Assembly: GCF_027490375.1 (NCBI RefSeq)
Contig: NZ_JAIXYH010000071.1
Span: 1 to 47,817 of the forward strand
Direction of reading: 5' to 3'
Origin: Flavobacterium sp.
GTDB lineage: Bacteria > Bacteroidota > Bacteroidia > Flavobacteriales > Flavobacteriaceae
DNA length: 47,817 nucleotides
The position numbers and the translations under genes are program-made. The notes under the pieces are model-generated. The model was not told where the DNA came from and did not search any database. It saw only the letters and a program-made list of their open reading frames with translations. Positions 1-8,154 of the stretch are shown in pieces. The first letter of the stretch is position 1. Each line of letters begins with the position of its first letter.

Positions 1-279
1 GCGATGAACGACAAAGAACGCTTCTATATCTCGTTAGAACGCGCGCTTCATAACTTCCTGAAAGCCAAATTGCAAATTGAAACTTCGGAAATGAGTAAGG
101 TGAAAATTGCCGAACTTCTGCAAAACAAACACGCTACCAACGAAACGACTTCGGCGCTAATTCGACTCATCGAAAGCTGCGAATTTGCACGTTATGCGCC
201 GACCTCAGAATCGGTTATAAATGCCGATTACGAAACGGCGGTCGACTTATTAAACCAACTCGAAAAGCAAATTAAGTAA
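1..279 (+). CDS. batD: BatD, C-terminal end only (partial)
   Basis: The frame is open from the first base of the window, so the methionine at base 4 is probably internal. The 92 visible residues are a soluble, helical, charged tail of the kind that ends flavobacterial BatD proteins, with an aromatic start followed by a run rich in Ala, Lys and Leu. BatD is a large envelope protein of the Bacteroides aerotolerance (bat) operon, which also encodes MoxR, DUF58 and von Willebrand A-domain proteins. Its stop codon is one base before the batE start. The assignment rests on the tail plus the unmistakable BatE neighbour; the N-terminal part lies outside the window. Confidence 0.7.
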   Translation, partial: AMNDKERFYISLERALHNFLKAKLQIETSEMSKVKIAELLQNKHATNETTSALIRLIESCEFARYAPTSESVINADYETAVDLLNQLEKQIK

Positions 280-280
280 G

Positions 281-1033
281 ATGAAAAGGTTTCTTTTTTT
301 TAGCCTGCTTTGCTGCCAGTTTTTAAGTGCGCAGCCGCTTTTTGACAAAGCCAATAATTTTTACCGTTCGGAAAAGTATAGCGAAGCGGCGAAAGCATAT
401 GAGGAAATTTTGGCCAGTGGAAAATTCTCTCCCGAAGTATATTTCAATTTGGGAAATACCTATTACAAATTAGGTAAAGTAGCGCCGGCTGTGTACAACT
501 ACGAAATGGCACTTTTGTTAAAACCCGGCGATGAAGACATAAAAAACAACCTCAAATTTGCCGAACAGCTGCGTATCGACGATATCAAAGAAGTCGGCGA
601 AGCGGGTTTTGCTGTTTTGCTTGCCGATACTTTTCCAGGCTTTAACCACAACAGTTGGGCAAAAATTGCCGTAGTATTTATGCTTTTGGCCTGCGTTGGC
701 ATTGGCTTTTATTACTTTGGTTCACGACGCTTAGTACGAAAACTCAGCTTTATCTTTGCGAGTATTGCATTTTTTCTCGGAATTGTTGCAGGCGGATTCG
801 CACAACTAAGCTTTACAAGCAGTAACAGCAAAAGAGAAGCTGTGGTTTTTGCAGAGAATTTACCGGTAAAATCGGAACCTAAAGCGCAATCGGCCGACGC
901 GTTTTCAATACACGCTGGAACCAAAGTGCGCATACTCGAAACACTCGATCGTTGGTTTCACATTCAATTGCAAAACGGCAACGAAGGTTGGGTACTAGCT
1001 TCGGAAGTTAAAGAAATCAAAAGGCAGCGTTAG
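281..1033 (+). CDS. batE: BatE, TPR and SH3-like domain protein
   Basis: This 250-residue envelope protein is the last gene of the bat operon. A signal peptide occupies residues 1-17 (ending SAQ). Tetratricopeptide repeats follow at about 18-98, with typical YFNLGNTYYKLG and alternating small/large residues. Two membrane segments lie near 125-147 and 155-178, and a C-terminal SH3-like domain at about 190-245 ends with GWVLASEV. This order (TPR, two membrane helices, SH3) matches flavobacterial BatE. It follows batD by one base and is surely co-transcribed. The exact role is not established; bat genes were linked to aerotolerance and stress in Bacteroides and spirochaetes. Its last 17 bases overlap the 3' end of the convergent membrane gene. 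Confidence 0.88.
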   Translation: MKRFLFFSLLCCQFLSAQPLFDKANNFYRSEKYSEAAKAYEEILASGKFSPEVYFNLGNTYYKLGKVAPAVYNYEMALLLKPGDEDIKNNLKFAEQLRIDDIKEVGEAGFAVLLADTFPGFNHNSWAKIAVVFMLLACVGIGFYYFGSRRLVRKLSFIFASIAFFLGIVAGGFAQLSFTSSNSKREAVVFAENLPVKSEPKAQSADAFSIHAGTKVRILETLDRWFHIQLQNGNEGWVLASEVKEIKRQR

Positions 1034-1511
1034 CTTCAAAGTCAAATCGGGGAAATACAAAACACGCCAAACGCATAGATTGCTGGATGATCGGATTTTC
1101 ATAAAACCAAAAAAATTCGGGATAGTACTGCATTTCGAATGCGCGTTCGAAATAGCACATCAAAATTCCAAAAATCAACATAAACTGTACCGTGTAAGCA
1201 GCAACGCCAATAAAGTTGTTTATGATGCCCAAATTTTGAAAACGGTAGGTAGATGCTAAATCGATTATCTGCGAACGTTGATACGCCTCTAACAGAATGT
1301 AAGCACCTATAAAAGCGCAATTTTGACAAATTTGACGAGGCAATTCGAATAAAAGTCCGATTAACTGCGCCAACGACGGCTGAATTTGTAAAGCCGCATA
1401 CACCACAAAAAAACGCCAGGCAAGTAACATACACGACGTATATCCCGCTAAATATAAGCCACGCAACATCGCAAGGATGAACAAAAAGTACACAGCCAAT
1501 TCTTGATACAT
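1017..1511 (-). CDS. CvpA-like polytopic membrane protein (putative)
   Basis: The protein has 164 residues and about four hydrophobic segments (near residues 5-25, 28-45, 62-80 and 100-125) and a short polar tail. An RG motif after the first helix and the segment LGIINNFIGVAAYTVQFML resemble the conserved LGLLNKLLGG helix of CvpA family proteins, which are inner-membrane proteins needed for colicin V production and envelope homeostasis in other bacteria. The match is by eye and weak. The gene is convergent with batE and the two overlap by 17 bases. A near-consensus -7 element (TATAGTTG, minus strand, 1516-1523) sits just upstream, implying almost no leader. Another minus-strand frame (1099-1518) overlaps it but looks like a shadow. 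Confidence 0.5.
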   Translation of the reverse strand: MYQELAVYFLFILAMLRGLYLAGYTSCMLLAWRFFVVYAALQIQPSLAQLIGLLFELPRQICQNCAFIGAYILLEAYQRSQIIDLASTYRFQNLGIINNFIGVAAYTVQFMLIFGILMCYFERAFEMQYYPEFFWFYENPIIQQSMRLACFVFPRFDFEANAAF

Positions 1512-1565
1512 CGGACAACTATAATTTCATTCGAATTTAAATTAAAGTAAACCTAAGTTTCTAAT

Positions 1566-1573
1566 TATTTTTG
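1566..1573 (+). promoter_or_regulatory. Bacteroidota -7 element TATTTTTG
   Basis: It matches the TAnnTTTG consensus perfectly, 30 bases before the ATG at 1604. The last three bases form the TTG that could be mistaken for a start codon, so the downstream ATG is preferred. No clear -33 TTTG is seen. Confidence 0.6.
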
Positions 1574-1603
1574 TCGAAATTAAACGAAAAACATAAACTA
1601 AAA

Positions 1604-1960
1604 ATGTCGAGAGACCAACAATTAAAAGAACGATGGGAAGCTGTGGTGAAAAAACTCTCGGACCAATTTGCCGACGGGGAAGAACTCGACCTCGACGCCA
1701 TAATTTACCTCATTGGCGTTCAAGAACTGGGACAACTGCATCGCAAGTTCGAAAAAGACGAGAAGCTCAATTTAATGCACATCGCTATCTGCCGATTGTT
1801 ACAGCCGTATGGTTATTACGAACTCGACTATGTAGATGCCGAAGGTTGGCCACATTACCGCATTCTCGAACCGCTTCCGCCACTAAAAGCCGGCGAACAA
1901 CGGTTGTTAATGACCGATGCCGTGGTAAATTATTTCCTCGAAACTAAGTATATTCAGTAA
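1604..1960 (+). CDS. Conserved small cytoplasmic protein of unknown function
   Basis: I do not recognise a named family. The 118-residue product is soluble and acidic, begins MSRDQQLKERW, and contains the motifs ELDLDAIIYLIGVQELG and HIAICRLLQPYGYYEL, a pattern of amphipathic helices followed by a loop rich in Pro. There is no signal peptide and no membrane segment. The start at ATG 1604 is chosen over TTG 1571 because that TTG is part of a perfect -7 promoter element. It has its own promoter and stands 54 bases upstream of pheS, which has another promoter, so the two need not be one operon. A conserved housekeeping accessory role is possible but not shown. Confidence 0.75.
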   Translation: MSRDQQLKERWEAVVKKLSDQFADGEELDLDAIIYLIGVQELGQLHRKFEKDEKLNLMHIAICRLLQPYGYYELDYVDAEGWPHYRILEPLPPLKAGEQRLLMTDAVVNYFLETKYIQ

Positions 1961-1989
1961 TGTTTTTCAAGCAAAAAGGAATTAAACCC

Positions 1990-1997
1990 TAAATTTG
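1990..1997 (+). promoter_or_regulatory. -7 element TAAATTTG for pheS
   Basis: It matches TAnnTTTG perfectly and ends 17 bases before the pheS ATG, predicting a leader of only about ten bases. Confidence 0.65.
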
Positions 1998-2014
1998 CAC
2001 TTTCAAAATTTGCT

Positions 2015-3034
2015 ATGATCGATCAGATACATGCCTACATTCAAGAAGTAGAAGCGTTTCAAACTACCGACAAAAACGAACTCGAACAATTTCGAATCAA
2101 GTTTATTGGCTCAAAAGGTATTTTGAAAGATTTATTTGCCGCCTTTAAAGCCGTTCCAAACGAAGAAAAAAAGGCTTTTGGCCAATTGATTAATCAGTTG
2201 AAAAATGCTGCTGAAGAAAAAGTAGCACAAATCACGGCCACGCTCGAAGCCGCTACACTTTCGGCGCCTACGCTAAACGACCTTACGCGTCCTGGCGAAG
2301 CTTTTAATTTAGGTGCAAGACATCCGATCTCGATCGTGAAAAATCAGATTTTAGACGTATTCGCATCCATTGGATTTAATGTTTCCGATGGACCCGAAAT
2401 CGAAGACGATTGGCACAATTTCACGGCTTTGAACTTGCCCGAATACCATCCGGCACGCGATATGCAAGACACCTTCTTCATACAAACCAATCCGGATATC
2501 TTGCTGCGCACCCACACCTCAAGTGTGCAAGTACGCTACATGGAAGCAAACAAGCCGCCTATTCGTACCATTTCGCCCGGACGCGTGTTCCGTAACGAAG
2601 CCATTTCATCGCGATCGCACTGTATCTTCCACCAAGTCGAAGGTTTGTACATCGATAAAGATGTTTCTTTTGCCGATTTGAAGCAAACCCTACTCTACTT
2701 CACCAAAGAAATGTTCGGTAAGTCGAAAATTCGTTTGCGACCGTCTTACTTCCCGTTCACGGAACCAAGTGCCGAAGTTGATATTTATTGGGGACTAAAA
2801 ACCGAAACCGATTACCGAATTACCAAAGGAACTGGTTGGCTCGAAATTATGGGCTGCGGTATGGTTGATCCCAACGTTTTGAAAAACTGCAACATCAATC
2901 CCGACGAATTTACCGGTTTTGCCTTCGGAATGGGCATCGAGCGCATTGCCATGCTGCTTTATCAAATCGGCGACATTCGCATGTTTTACGAAAACGACGT
3001 TCGTTTCTTAAACCAATTCAGCAGCGCCATTTAA
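2015..3034 (+). CDS. pheS: Phenylalanine--tRNA ligase alpha subunit
   Basis: This is the catalytic subunit of the alpha2-beta2 class II enzyme that charges tRNA-Phe with phenylalanine in the cytoplasm. Its 339 residues match the usual family length. An N-terminal coiled-coil arm (about 1-90) that contacts the tRNA is followed by the class II core: motif 2 around GRVFRNEAISSRSHCIFHQVEG is split by a loop, and motif 3 is GFAFGMGIERIAML near the C terminus. The glycine-rich GSKGILK near residue 32 is typical. pheT is not adjacent, so the beta subunit is encoded elsewhere, common in Bacteroidota. The 5' leader is very short. A small gene of unknown function follows after 12 bases and is probably co-transcribed. 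The cognate tRNA-Phe gene lies at the other end of this window. Confidence 0.97.
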   Translation: MIDQIHAYIQEVEAFQTTDKNELEQFRIKFIGSKGILKDLFAAFKAVPNEEKKAFGQLINQLKNAAEEKVAQITATLEAATLSAPTLNDLTRPGEAFNLGARHPISIVKNQILDVFASIGFNVSDGPEIEDDWHNFTALNLPEYHPARDMQDTFFIQTNPDILLRTHTSSVQVRYMEANKPPIRTISPGRVFRNEAISSRSHCIFHQVEGLYIDKDVSFADLKQTLLYFTKEMFGKSKIRLRPSYFPFTEPSAEVDIYWGLKTETDYRITKGTGWLEIMGCGMVDPNVLKNCNINPDEFTGFAFGMGIERIAMLLYQIGDIRMFYENDVRFLNQFSSAI

Positions 3035-3046
3035 ATCGTAAAAACG

Positions 3047-3454
3047 ATGCTAAAAGATTATCAAACTCCGGAAGTAAAAAACGTATTCTTCGCTGCTGTG
3101 CAGGAATGGAGCGACGATTTTATGGCCGATGTTTGGTACATTTACTTAATAAACGACAGTGATTTCGACATCGACAGCGTGATGGTTGTTTCAAAGGCCT
3201 TCGGAACGATAGACGGCGAAATGAAAAAAACCTCGCTCTTACGCCACGCTTTCATGCAAGTTCCAGCGGTTAGCGCCATAAAAGTCGAGCTCTTAGAAAA
3301 CAGCCTCATCCAACTCAACAACGAGTTTATGCTCACCTACTTTATCGGAAACACGCTGTACGACAAAAAATTCACCTTCAAAGCCAACAGCGTACACGTA
3401 AATCACACCGAAGAAGTTCCGATTTTATTTAAACCTGGCGTAATCGTAAACTAA
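3047..3454 (+). CDS. Small protein co-transcribed with pheS, unknown function
   Basis: The 135-residue soluble protein has no signal peptide. It begins MLKDYQTPEVKNVFFAAVQEW and has a beta-rich look, with alternating hydrophobic strands (VWYIYLIN, IDSVMVVSKAFG, EFMLTYFIGN) and an acidic first third. I do not recognise the family. It starts 12 bases after the pheS stop with no promoter or terminator between, so it is likely translated from the pheS message. Small proteins of this kind occur beside pheS in related genomes as far as I remember, but no function can be read from the sequence. Confidence 0.75.
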   Translation: MLKDYQTPEVKNVFFAAVQEWSDDFMADVWYIYLINDSDFDIDSVMVVSKAFGTIDGEMKKTSLLRHAFMQVPAVSAIKVELLENSLIQLNNEFMLTYFIGNTLYDKKFTFKANSVHVNHTEEVPILFKPGVIVN

Positions 3455-3463
3455 GTACAGCTA

Positions 3464-3610
3464 ATTTTTTGGGCGTTCCCGCTTCTGTTTTCCCCACTCC
3501 GCGAGGCTACGCGCGCAAAACAGTCGCGGTCGGGCTTTCCGCTCTAAGTTTTTTGTGGCTTAAATGCCACCACAAAAAAGCTTTCCGCTATAATCCCTAA
3601 CGCGGAAAAA
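3464..3610 (+). repeat. Dispersed two-hairpin intergenic repeat, copy A
   Basis: The head AATTTTTTGGGCGTTCC is followed by arm 1 (CTGTTTT 3485-3491 with AAAACAG 3517-3523), the linker GGTCGGGCTTTCCGCT (about 3528-3543), arm 2 (TTTTTTGTGG 3549-3558 with CCACAAAAAA 3570-3579) and the tail TCCGCTATAATCCCTAACGC ending GGAAAA. Head, linker and tail recur in copies B and C, while the hairpin arms do not. This copy lacks the TTCCGYTGGTC loop. It fills most of the spacer between the pheS partner gene and the O-methyltransferase. Confidence 0.8.
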
Positions 3611-3689
3611 CGTAACAAACGATCCGACTTAAAACATAATTCGTCGTGAAAAGTCGCGAAACGCAAACAGAAAATCAAACACAACTAAA

Positions 3690-3697
3690 TACCTTTG
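3690..3697 (+). promoter_or_regulatory. -7 element TACCTTTG for the O-methyltransferase
   Basis: It matches TAnnTTTG perfectly, 14 bases before the ATG at 3712. It lies inside the longer GTG-initiated frame from 3646, which argues that translation begins at 3712. Confidence 0.65.
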
Positions 3698-3711
3698 CAA
3701 AAAAAATCTAC

Positions 3712-4353
3712 ATGCATTTTCTTTCGGAAGATTTAGAAGATTACATCGCAGCACACTCGCAAGCCGAACCGCCTTTGCTTAAGCAATTAGCCAAAGAAAC
3801 CTACCAAAAAGTACTCATTCCGCGTATGCTTAGCGGACATTTTCAAGGTCGGGTTTTATCGATGATTTCTAAACTAGTGCGCCCAAATCGCATACTCGAA
3901 ATTGGTACTTATACCGGTTACGCTACGCTGGCACTTTGCGAAGGTTTACAAAACGAAGGCGAGGTACATACTATCGACATCAAAGAAGAATTACAACCGT
4001 TTCAACGCAAGTTTTTCGACCTTTCGCCGTACAGTCAACAAATCACGCAACACCTAGGCGAAGCCATTCACATTATTCCTACGTTAAAACCCGGCTTTGA
4101 TTTGGTATTTATCGACGCCGACAAAGAAAATTACATCCAGTATTTCGACCTGATTGTGCCTATGATGAACCGCGGCGGCATTATTTTATCCGACAACGTG
4201 CTTTGGAGCGGAAAAGTCGTAGAACCGCTCGTTCCCGGCGATGTGAGCACTGAAGTACTACTGGAATACAACAAAAAGGTAAATACCGATCCTCGTGTGG
4301 AAACCGTTCTGCTACCAATCCGCGACGGACTCACACTCACGCGCGTGCTTTAA
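3712..4353 (+). CDS. SAM-dependent O-methyltransferase (caffeoyl-CoA OMT family)
   Basis: The product (213 residues from ATG 3712) belongs to the small, cation-dependent class I O-methyltransferases related to caffeoyl-CoA and catechol methyltransferases. The SAM-binding motif is ILEIGTYTGYATLAL. It is followed by an acidic strand end (HTIDIKEE), the metal-binding FIDADKENYIQYF and the SDNVLW motif. The substrate cannot be deduced. The start at 3712 gives the usual MHFLSEDLEDYI N-terminus and follows a perfect -7 element; a GTG frame opening at 3646 would run through that promoter. The gene is convergent with the PAP2 phosphatase and the two overlap by four bases at their stops. Confidence 0.9.
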   Translation: MHFLSEDLEDYIAAHSQAEPPLLKQLAKETYQKVLIPRMLSGHFQGRVLSMISKLVRPNRILEIGTYTGYATLALCEGLQNEGEVHTIDIKEELQPFQRKFFDLSPYSQQITQHLGEAIHIIPTLKPGFDLVFIDADKENYIQYFDLIVPMMNRGGIILSDNVLWSGKVVEPLVPGDVSTEVLLEYNKKVNTDPRVETVLLPIRDGLTLTRVL

Positions 4354-4934
4354 ACTACCGCTGATTTCAAGAATTTACTGCCGTAACGCGCACAAACAAA
4401 TCGATGTAGCGCTAAGGCCAAGGTACCCGACAAAATACCGAAAAGATACCCGCATAGAATGTCGCTCGGAAAATGCAAACCCAAATAAATACGGCTGTAC
4501 GCAAAAATTAACGGCCAAAGAAATAGCAAGAAAGCATAGCGGTAATGCTTCCGCAGCAGCGCAAAAATAAATACTGCCGACGCCATGGAATTAGATGCGT
4601 GTCCGCTGAAAAAAGAAAAGGATTTACTGCTTTTAACTTCACGCATGAATCCTTCGAGAGTCAGATCGTTACACGGACGCAAACGCATGAATGTATTTTT
4701 AACCAAATTGGTGGTTTGGTCGGTAAATACTAGCATTAATGCGATAATAAGTATCAGAACCAAAAGGTGTTTCCAACCGTAATTCTTTACCAAAAGATAA
4801 AGTAAAAAGAGAAAAAACGGCGTCCAATGCAATTGTTTGGTGATTAACAACCAAAAACCGTCCCAACGTTCTGAACCCAGATTATTCAAAAACAAAAAGA
4901 CAGCGTGATCGAGCTCCGAAAGATATTCCAACAT
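4350..4934 (-). CDS. PAP2-family membrane phosphatase
   Basis: This 194-residue inner-membrane protein has five or six hydrophobic segments and the three-part phosphatase signature: KNTFMRLRP (Lys79, Arg86, Pro87), SGH (110-112, within FFSGHAS) and SR-x5-H-x3-D (Ser147, Arg148, His154, Asp158, in YSRIYLGLHFPSD). Family members dephosphorylate lipids such as undecaprenyl pyrophosphate or phosphatidylglycerophosphate on the outer face of the membrane. Recycling of undecaprenyl carrier is a reasonable guess but cannot be told from sequence. It starts on the last base of the tatA stop codon (TAATG), so the two are translationally linked. Confidence 0.9.
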   Translation of the reverse strand: MLEYLSELDHAVFLFLNNLGSERWDGFWLLITKQLHWTPFFLFLLYLLVKNYGWKHLLVLILIIALMLVFTDQTTNLVKNTFMRLRPCNDLTLEGFMREVKSSKSFSFFSGHASNSMASAVFIFALLRKHYRYAFLLFLWPLIFAYSRIYLGLHFPSDILCGYLFGILSGTLALALHRFVCARYGSKFLKSAVV

Positions 4935-5299
4935 TAGCGCTGCCGTTTTACGGTTCCTTCTAGTTCTTGAATTCCGGCCTTAGCTGCATCAATTTCCCGA
5001 TTCACATCGCTAATTAAGGGCGTATCCGGATTCTCGAGAACCTGCGTAATTTCGGTCGGATCGAAGCCTTTTTTCAACTTATCCAACTCCTCGCTCAATC
5101 CGCCGGTTAACGATTGCTTGTTAATTCCGTGCTCGTCGGCATTTTTCGTGATCTCATACTTAAGCTCATTGGTAGCGTTTTTGAGCTGCGCCATACCTTT
5201 TCCGAGTTGGCGCGCTACTTCGGGAATGTTCTTAGAACCAAATAACATGATGGCAACCAGAACGATAAAAATCATTTCACCACCGCCTATTCCAAACAT
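4934..5299 (-). CDS. tatA: Twin-arginine translocase subunit TatA
   Basis: The 121-residue protein has the TatA/B layout: a short N-terminus MFGIGGGE, one membrane helix (MIFIVLVAIMLFG, about 9-21), a hinge Phe-Gly, then an amphipathic helix (residues about 24-45, IPEVARQLGKGMAQLKNA) and a long charged tail. It forms the pore of the Tat system exporting folded proteins across the inner membrane. The Glu at residue 8 fits TatA- and TatB-type subunits; Bacteroidota usually have only TatA and TatC, and tatC is not in this window. A perfect -7 element lies at 5320-5327. The PAP2 gene overlaps its stop codon by one base. Confidence 0.92.
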   Translation of the reverse strand: MFGIGGGEMIFIVLVAIMLFGSKNIPEVARQLGKGMAQLKNATNELKYEITKNADEHGINKQSLTGGLSEELDKLKKGFDPTEITQVLENPDTPLISDVNREIDAAKAGIQELEGTVKRQR

Positions 5300-5319
5300 A
5301 GCTAGATTCTTTTAGATTA

Positions 5320-5327
5320 CAAATTTA
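5320..5327 (-). promoter_or_regulatory. -7 element TAAATTTG for tatA
   Basis: It is a perfect TAnnTTTG match on the minus strand, 20 bases before the tatA start codon. Confidence 0.65.
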
Positions 5328-5354
5328 CGCACGTTCCGCGAAATTCAGCTTTAA

Positions 5355-7601
5355 TTATTTCCCAAAAACACCCGAATCTGCCGATTTTGGCCAAGAGTTG
5401 TTGCTAACATCCACATCTGCCGTTTCCAACTTCGGATCAACCTTCACACTTTTCAACAACTTTTCGGTTGCAAACACTCTGCTTACTTCAGCGTCGTTAA
5501 AACGCCAGATTTGCGCCGGAAAACGATGCATTTCCGTTGTGCCGTCTTCAAAAGTTAGTTCTACCAACAACGGCATTACCAAGCCACCAGGCTTATCAAA
5601 CGTAATTTCATAGAAATACTTCGGACTCTTCAACTTGGCACGTTCTTCTTCGCTAAACTTCGACTTCAAAAACTCGTCTAAGTTCTTTACATCCTCAATT
5701 TTTAGCGGCTTGTTGAGTTCTGTTTTAAAATCTTCGCTCGTTTCAGACAACATATATACCAACGGACCCGAATTTGCCAATCGACGACGGCGACCTACCG
5801 GTGGTGCTTTAAAATTCTTAGGCGCATCGTTGCTCACAAAATAACGAGTTACTTGCTTCACGCCAATATCAACATAATCGGTGGTATAAAACCAACCGCG
5901 CCAAAACCAATCTAAATCCACCGCCGAGGCGTCTTCCATTGTACGGAAAAAATCTTCTGGAGTTGGGTGTTTAAACTTCCAGCGATTGGCGTACGTTTTA
6001 AATGCATGATCAAACAATTCGCGTCCCATAACAGTTTCACGAAGAATATTCAATGCTGCTGCTGGTTTTCCGTAAGCATTATTCCCGAATTGACGGATGC
6101 TTTCCGAATTGGTCATAATAGGTTCCAAACCAGTTTGCGCGCCGCCCATGTACGGAGCAATTAAGCGAGCCGGGCCGCGATCAACTGGGAAAGTAGCTTC
6201 CCACTCAATCTCTGTTAAATACTCCAAAAAGGTGTTCAAACCTTCGTCCATCCATGTCCACTGACGTTCATCCGAATTCACAATCATCGGAAAATAGTTG
6301 TGCCCTACTTCGTGAATAATTACGCCGAGCATGCCGTACTTTACGCGATCCGAATAGGTACCATCGGCTTCCGGACGACCGAAATTCCAGCAAATCATCG
6401 GATATTCCATACCCTGATCTTGGGCATTGATGGAAATCGCTTTTGGATACGGATAATCGAAGGTGTATTTAGAGTAGGTCTTTAATGTGTGTGCAACGAT
6501 TCGCGTAGAAAACTCGCCCCAAAGCGGATTTCCTTCTTTTGGATACAATGAAATAGCCATTGCTGTACCGTTCTGTAACTTCACCGCCATGGCATCGTAA
6601 ATAAATTTTCGTGAAGTTGAAATACCAAAATCGCGGACATTGGTAGCTTTAAATCGCCATGTTTTCTTCTGATTGCTAAAGCCTTTTTCAGCAGCAATAG
6701 CCTCTTCTTGAGTAACAACTACCACAGGTTTATCGAATGTTTTCTCAGCCAATTGATAGCGCTTGAGTTGCTCGGCAGTGAACACTTCCGAACGATTCTG
6801 CAAATCGCCGGTTGCTTCCATAATGTGATCGGCCGGAACGGTGATCGCTACATCGTAATCGCCGAAAGGCAAAGCAAACTCGCCCGAACCCCAAAATTGC
6901 ATGTTCTGCCAACCTTCAACATCGCTATACACTGCCATACGCGGATAAAACTGGGCTAAAACATAAAGTTTATTGCCGTCGGGAAAAGCTTCGTAACCCG
7001 ATCTTCCACCATCGAGTTGGTAATTGTTTACATTATACCACCACTTGACCTTAAAGCTAAACGACTCGCCTTTCTTCAAAGGTTTTGGCAAATCGATGCG
7101 CATCATGGTGTAGTTAATCGTGTACGGCAGTGCCACGCCTTTAGTATCGGTTACGTATTCGATTCGAAAACCACCGTCGAATTTCTCTTCCATAAACCGA
7201 CGTGAAAATCCGGCAGCAGCCATCGAAGTTTCCATTTTTTGCGAATCGGCTAAAGGTGTTTGCGAATTGCGCGCCTGCTGATTTTGATCAAGCTGCATCC
7301 ACAAATATTCCAAAGATTCACCTGCGTTATTGGTGTAAGTAACGGTTTCCTCGCCGTACACTTTTTGGTTCTTATCGTCGAGCTCAATCGACATTTTATA
7401 ATCGGCTTTTTGCTGATAATATGCCGGACCTGGCGCTCCCGAAGCCGTACGATACATGTTTGGCGTTGCTAACAAATCGTACATCTGACGAAACTTACTG
7501 GTATCGGTATGTCCGGCCGCAGGTACACGTGGCGTTTCTTGTGCCATCGAAAAAGCGCTAACCAAAAGCGCCGCAGTGCAAAATCTTAGGTTGTATTTCA
7601 T
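5355..7601 (-). CDS. Secreted M1-family metallopeptidase
   Basis: This 748-residue zinc aminopeptidase carries a signal peptide (residues 1-20, ending SMA before QE). The M1 zinc signature is complete: His430-Glu431-x-x-His434, with the third ligand Glu453 19 residues after the second histidine. The substrate-anchoring exopeptidase motif appears as GMEYP at 397-401 (GxMEN in classic aminopeptidases). An N-terminal beta domain (about 60-270) precedes the catalytic domain, and a C-terminal beta-like region runs to the end. It is expected to act in the periplasm or at the surface, removing N-terminal residues from peptides. The start codon overlaps the stop of the upstream DUF6702 gene by four bases (ATGA). 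Confidence 0.92.
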   Translation of the reverse strand: MKYNLRFCTAALLVSAFSMAQETPRVPAAGHTDTSKFRQMYDLLATPNMYRTASGAPGPAYYQQKADYKMSIELDDKNQKVYGEETVTYTNNAGESLEYLWMQLDQNQQARNSQTPLADSQKMETSMAAAGFSRRFMEEKFDGGFRIEYVTDTKGVALPYTINYTMMRIDLPKPLKKGESFSFKVKWWYNVNNYQLDGGRSGYEAFPDGNKLYVLAQFYPRMAVYSDVEGWQNMQFWGSGEFALPFGDYDVAITVPADHIMEATGDLQNRSEVFTAEQLKRYQLAEKTFDKPVVVVTQEEAIAAEKGFSNQKKTWRFKATNVRDFGISTSRKFIYDAMAVKLQNGTAMAISLYPKEGNPLWGEFSTRIVAHTLKTYSKYTFDYPYPKAISINAQDQGMEYPMICWNFGRPEADGTYSDRVKYGMLGVIIHEVGHNYFPMIVNSDERQWTWMDEGLNTFLEYLTEIEWEATFPVDRGPARLIAPYMGGAQTGLEPIMTNSESIRQFGNNAYGKPAAALNILRETVMGRELFDHAFKTYANRWKFKHPTPEDFFRTMEDASAVDLDWFWRGWFYTTDYVDIGVKQVTRYFVSNDAPKNFKAPPVGRRRRLANSGPLVYMLSETSEDFKTELNKPLKIEDVKNLDEFLKSKFSEEERAKLKSPKYFYEITFDKPGGLVMPLLVELTFEDGTTEMHRFPAQIWRFNDAEVSRVFATEKLLKSVKVDPKLETADVDVSNNSWPKSADSGVFGK

Positions 7602-8104
7602 AAACTCGGATAGGTAAATGTAGGTTCACTGCTGGTGAGAATGACACTCTTTTTGGTACCGTTCCACTCCAACTGAATTATATTTTGTTGTTCGTCGTAA
7701 ACTTCTGTAATACATGGGTTTGAAAGCTGAATACGATTTATCTTCCCTTTAAACTTCACCCGAAGGTAAACGATAATGGTGTTGTCTTCACGTTCAAATT
7801 TCAAATATTCTAACGGCTGTTGTTTGCCGTTTATCAAAAAAGTAAATTTCTTTTGTAAGTAACTTTCTAAAGCCAGTTCGTCGGCTGCTGTGTGTTTGTT
7901 GTCGCCTAAATACGTTTTGCGTTTGATAAATGCGGTTAACGCTTCGTTTAAATCATCTATGAAAATGCGACCAGTAATTTCAAATTGAGCGGCTTTAGCA
8001 TTGTGAATTACTTTGTAAAGCGACACGTAGAATTTGTGTGCGGGCCTTTCGGCGGAAGCCACCGCAGTAGCCATCAGTAAAAACAATACAAAGCACTTTT
8101 TCAT
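7598..8104 (-). CDS. DUF6702-like exported protein, partner of the M1 peptidase
   Basis: The 168-residue protein has a signal peptide (residues 1-18, ending ASA). The mature part is a beta sandwich-like sequence beginning with HKFYVSLYKVIHN. This pattern (a HKFYVS/T start, strands with IFIDDLNEAL, and a YLRVKF strand) is that of the small exported protein found directly upstream of M1 peptidases in flavobacteria and sometimes mislabelled peptidase E; I place it in DUF6702 with moderate certainty. Its stop overlaps the peptidase start (ATGA), so expression is coupled, and it may assist or anchor the peptidase (inference). Position of the -7 element suggests a leaderless message. Confidence 0.8.
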   Translation of the reverse strand: MKKCFVLFLLMATAVASAERPAHKFYVSLYKVIHNAKAAQFEITGRIFIDDLNEALTAFIKRKTYLGDNKHTAADELALESYLQKKFTFLINGKQQPLEYLKFEREDNTIIVYLRVKFKGKINRIQLSNPCITEVYDEQQNIIQLEWNGTKKSVILTSSEPTFTYPSL

Positions 8105-8108
8105 AGGC

Positions 8109-8116
8109 CAAAAATA
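8109..8116 (-). promoter_or_regulatory. -7 element TATTTTTG abutting the DUF6702 start
   Basis: It is a perfect minus-strand TAnnTTTG whose last base is only four bases from the ATG at 8104. If functional, transcription would begin at or beside the start codon. Confidence 0.45.
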
Positions 8117-8154
8117 CGGATTCTATGGCAGCAATTTATGCCTTTCGGCGTTCT

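Noticed and set aside
1099..1518. Alternative minus-strand protein overlapping the CvpA-like gene
   Set aside because: It is cysteine- and phenylalanine-rich without clear membrane helices or a recognisable pattern; the other frame has proper hydrophobic segments.
3646..3711. GTG start for the O-methyltransferase
   Set aside because: The extension contains a perfect -7 element at 3690-3697, and the family N-terminus begins at ATG 3712.
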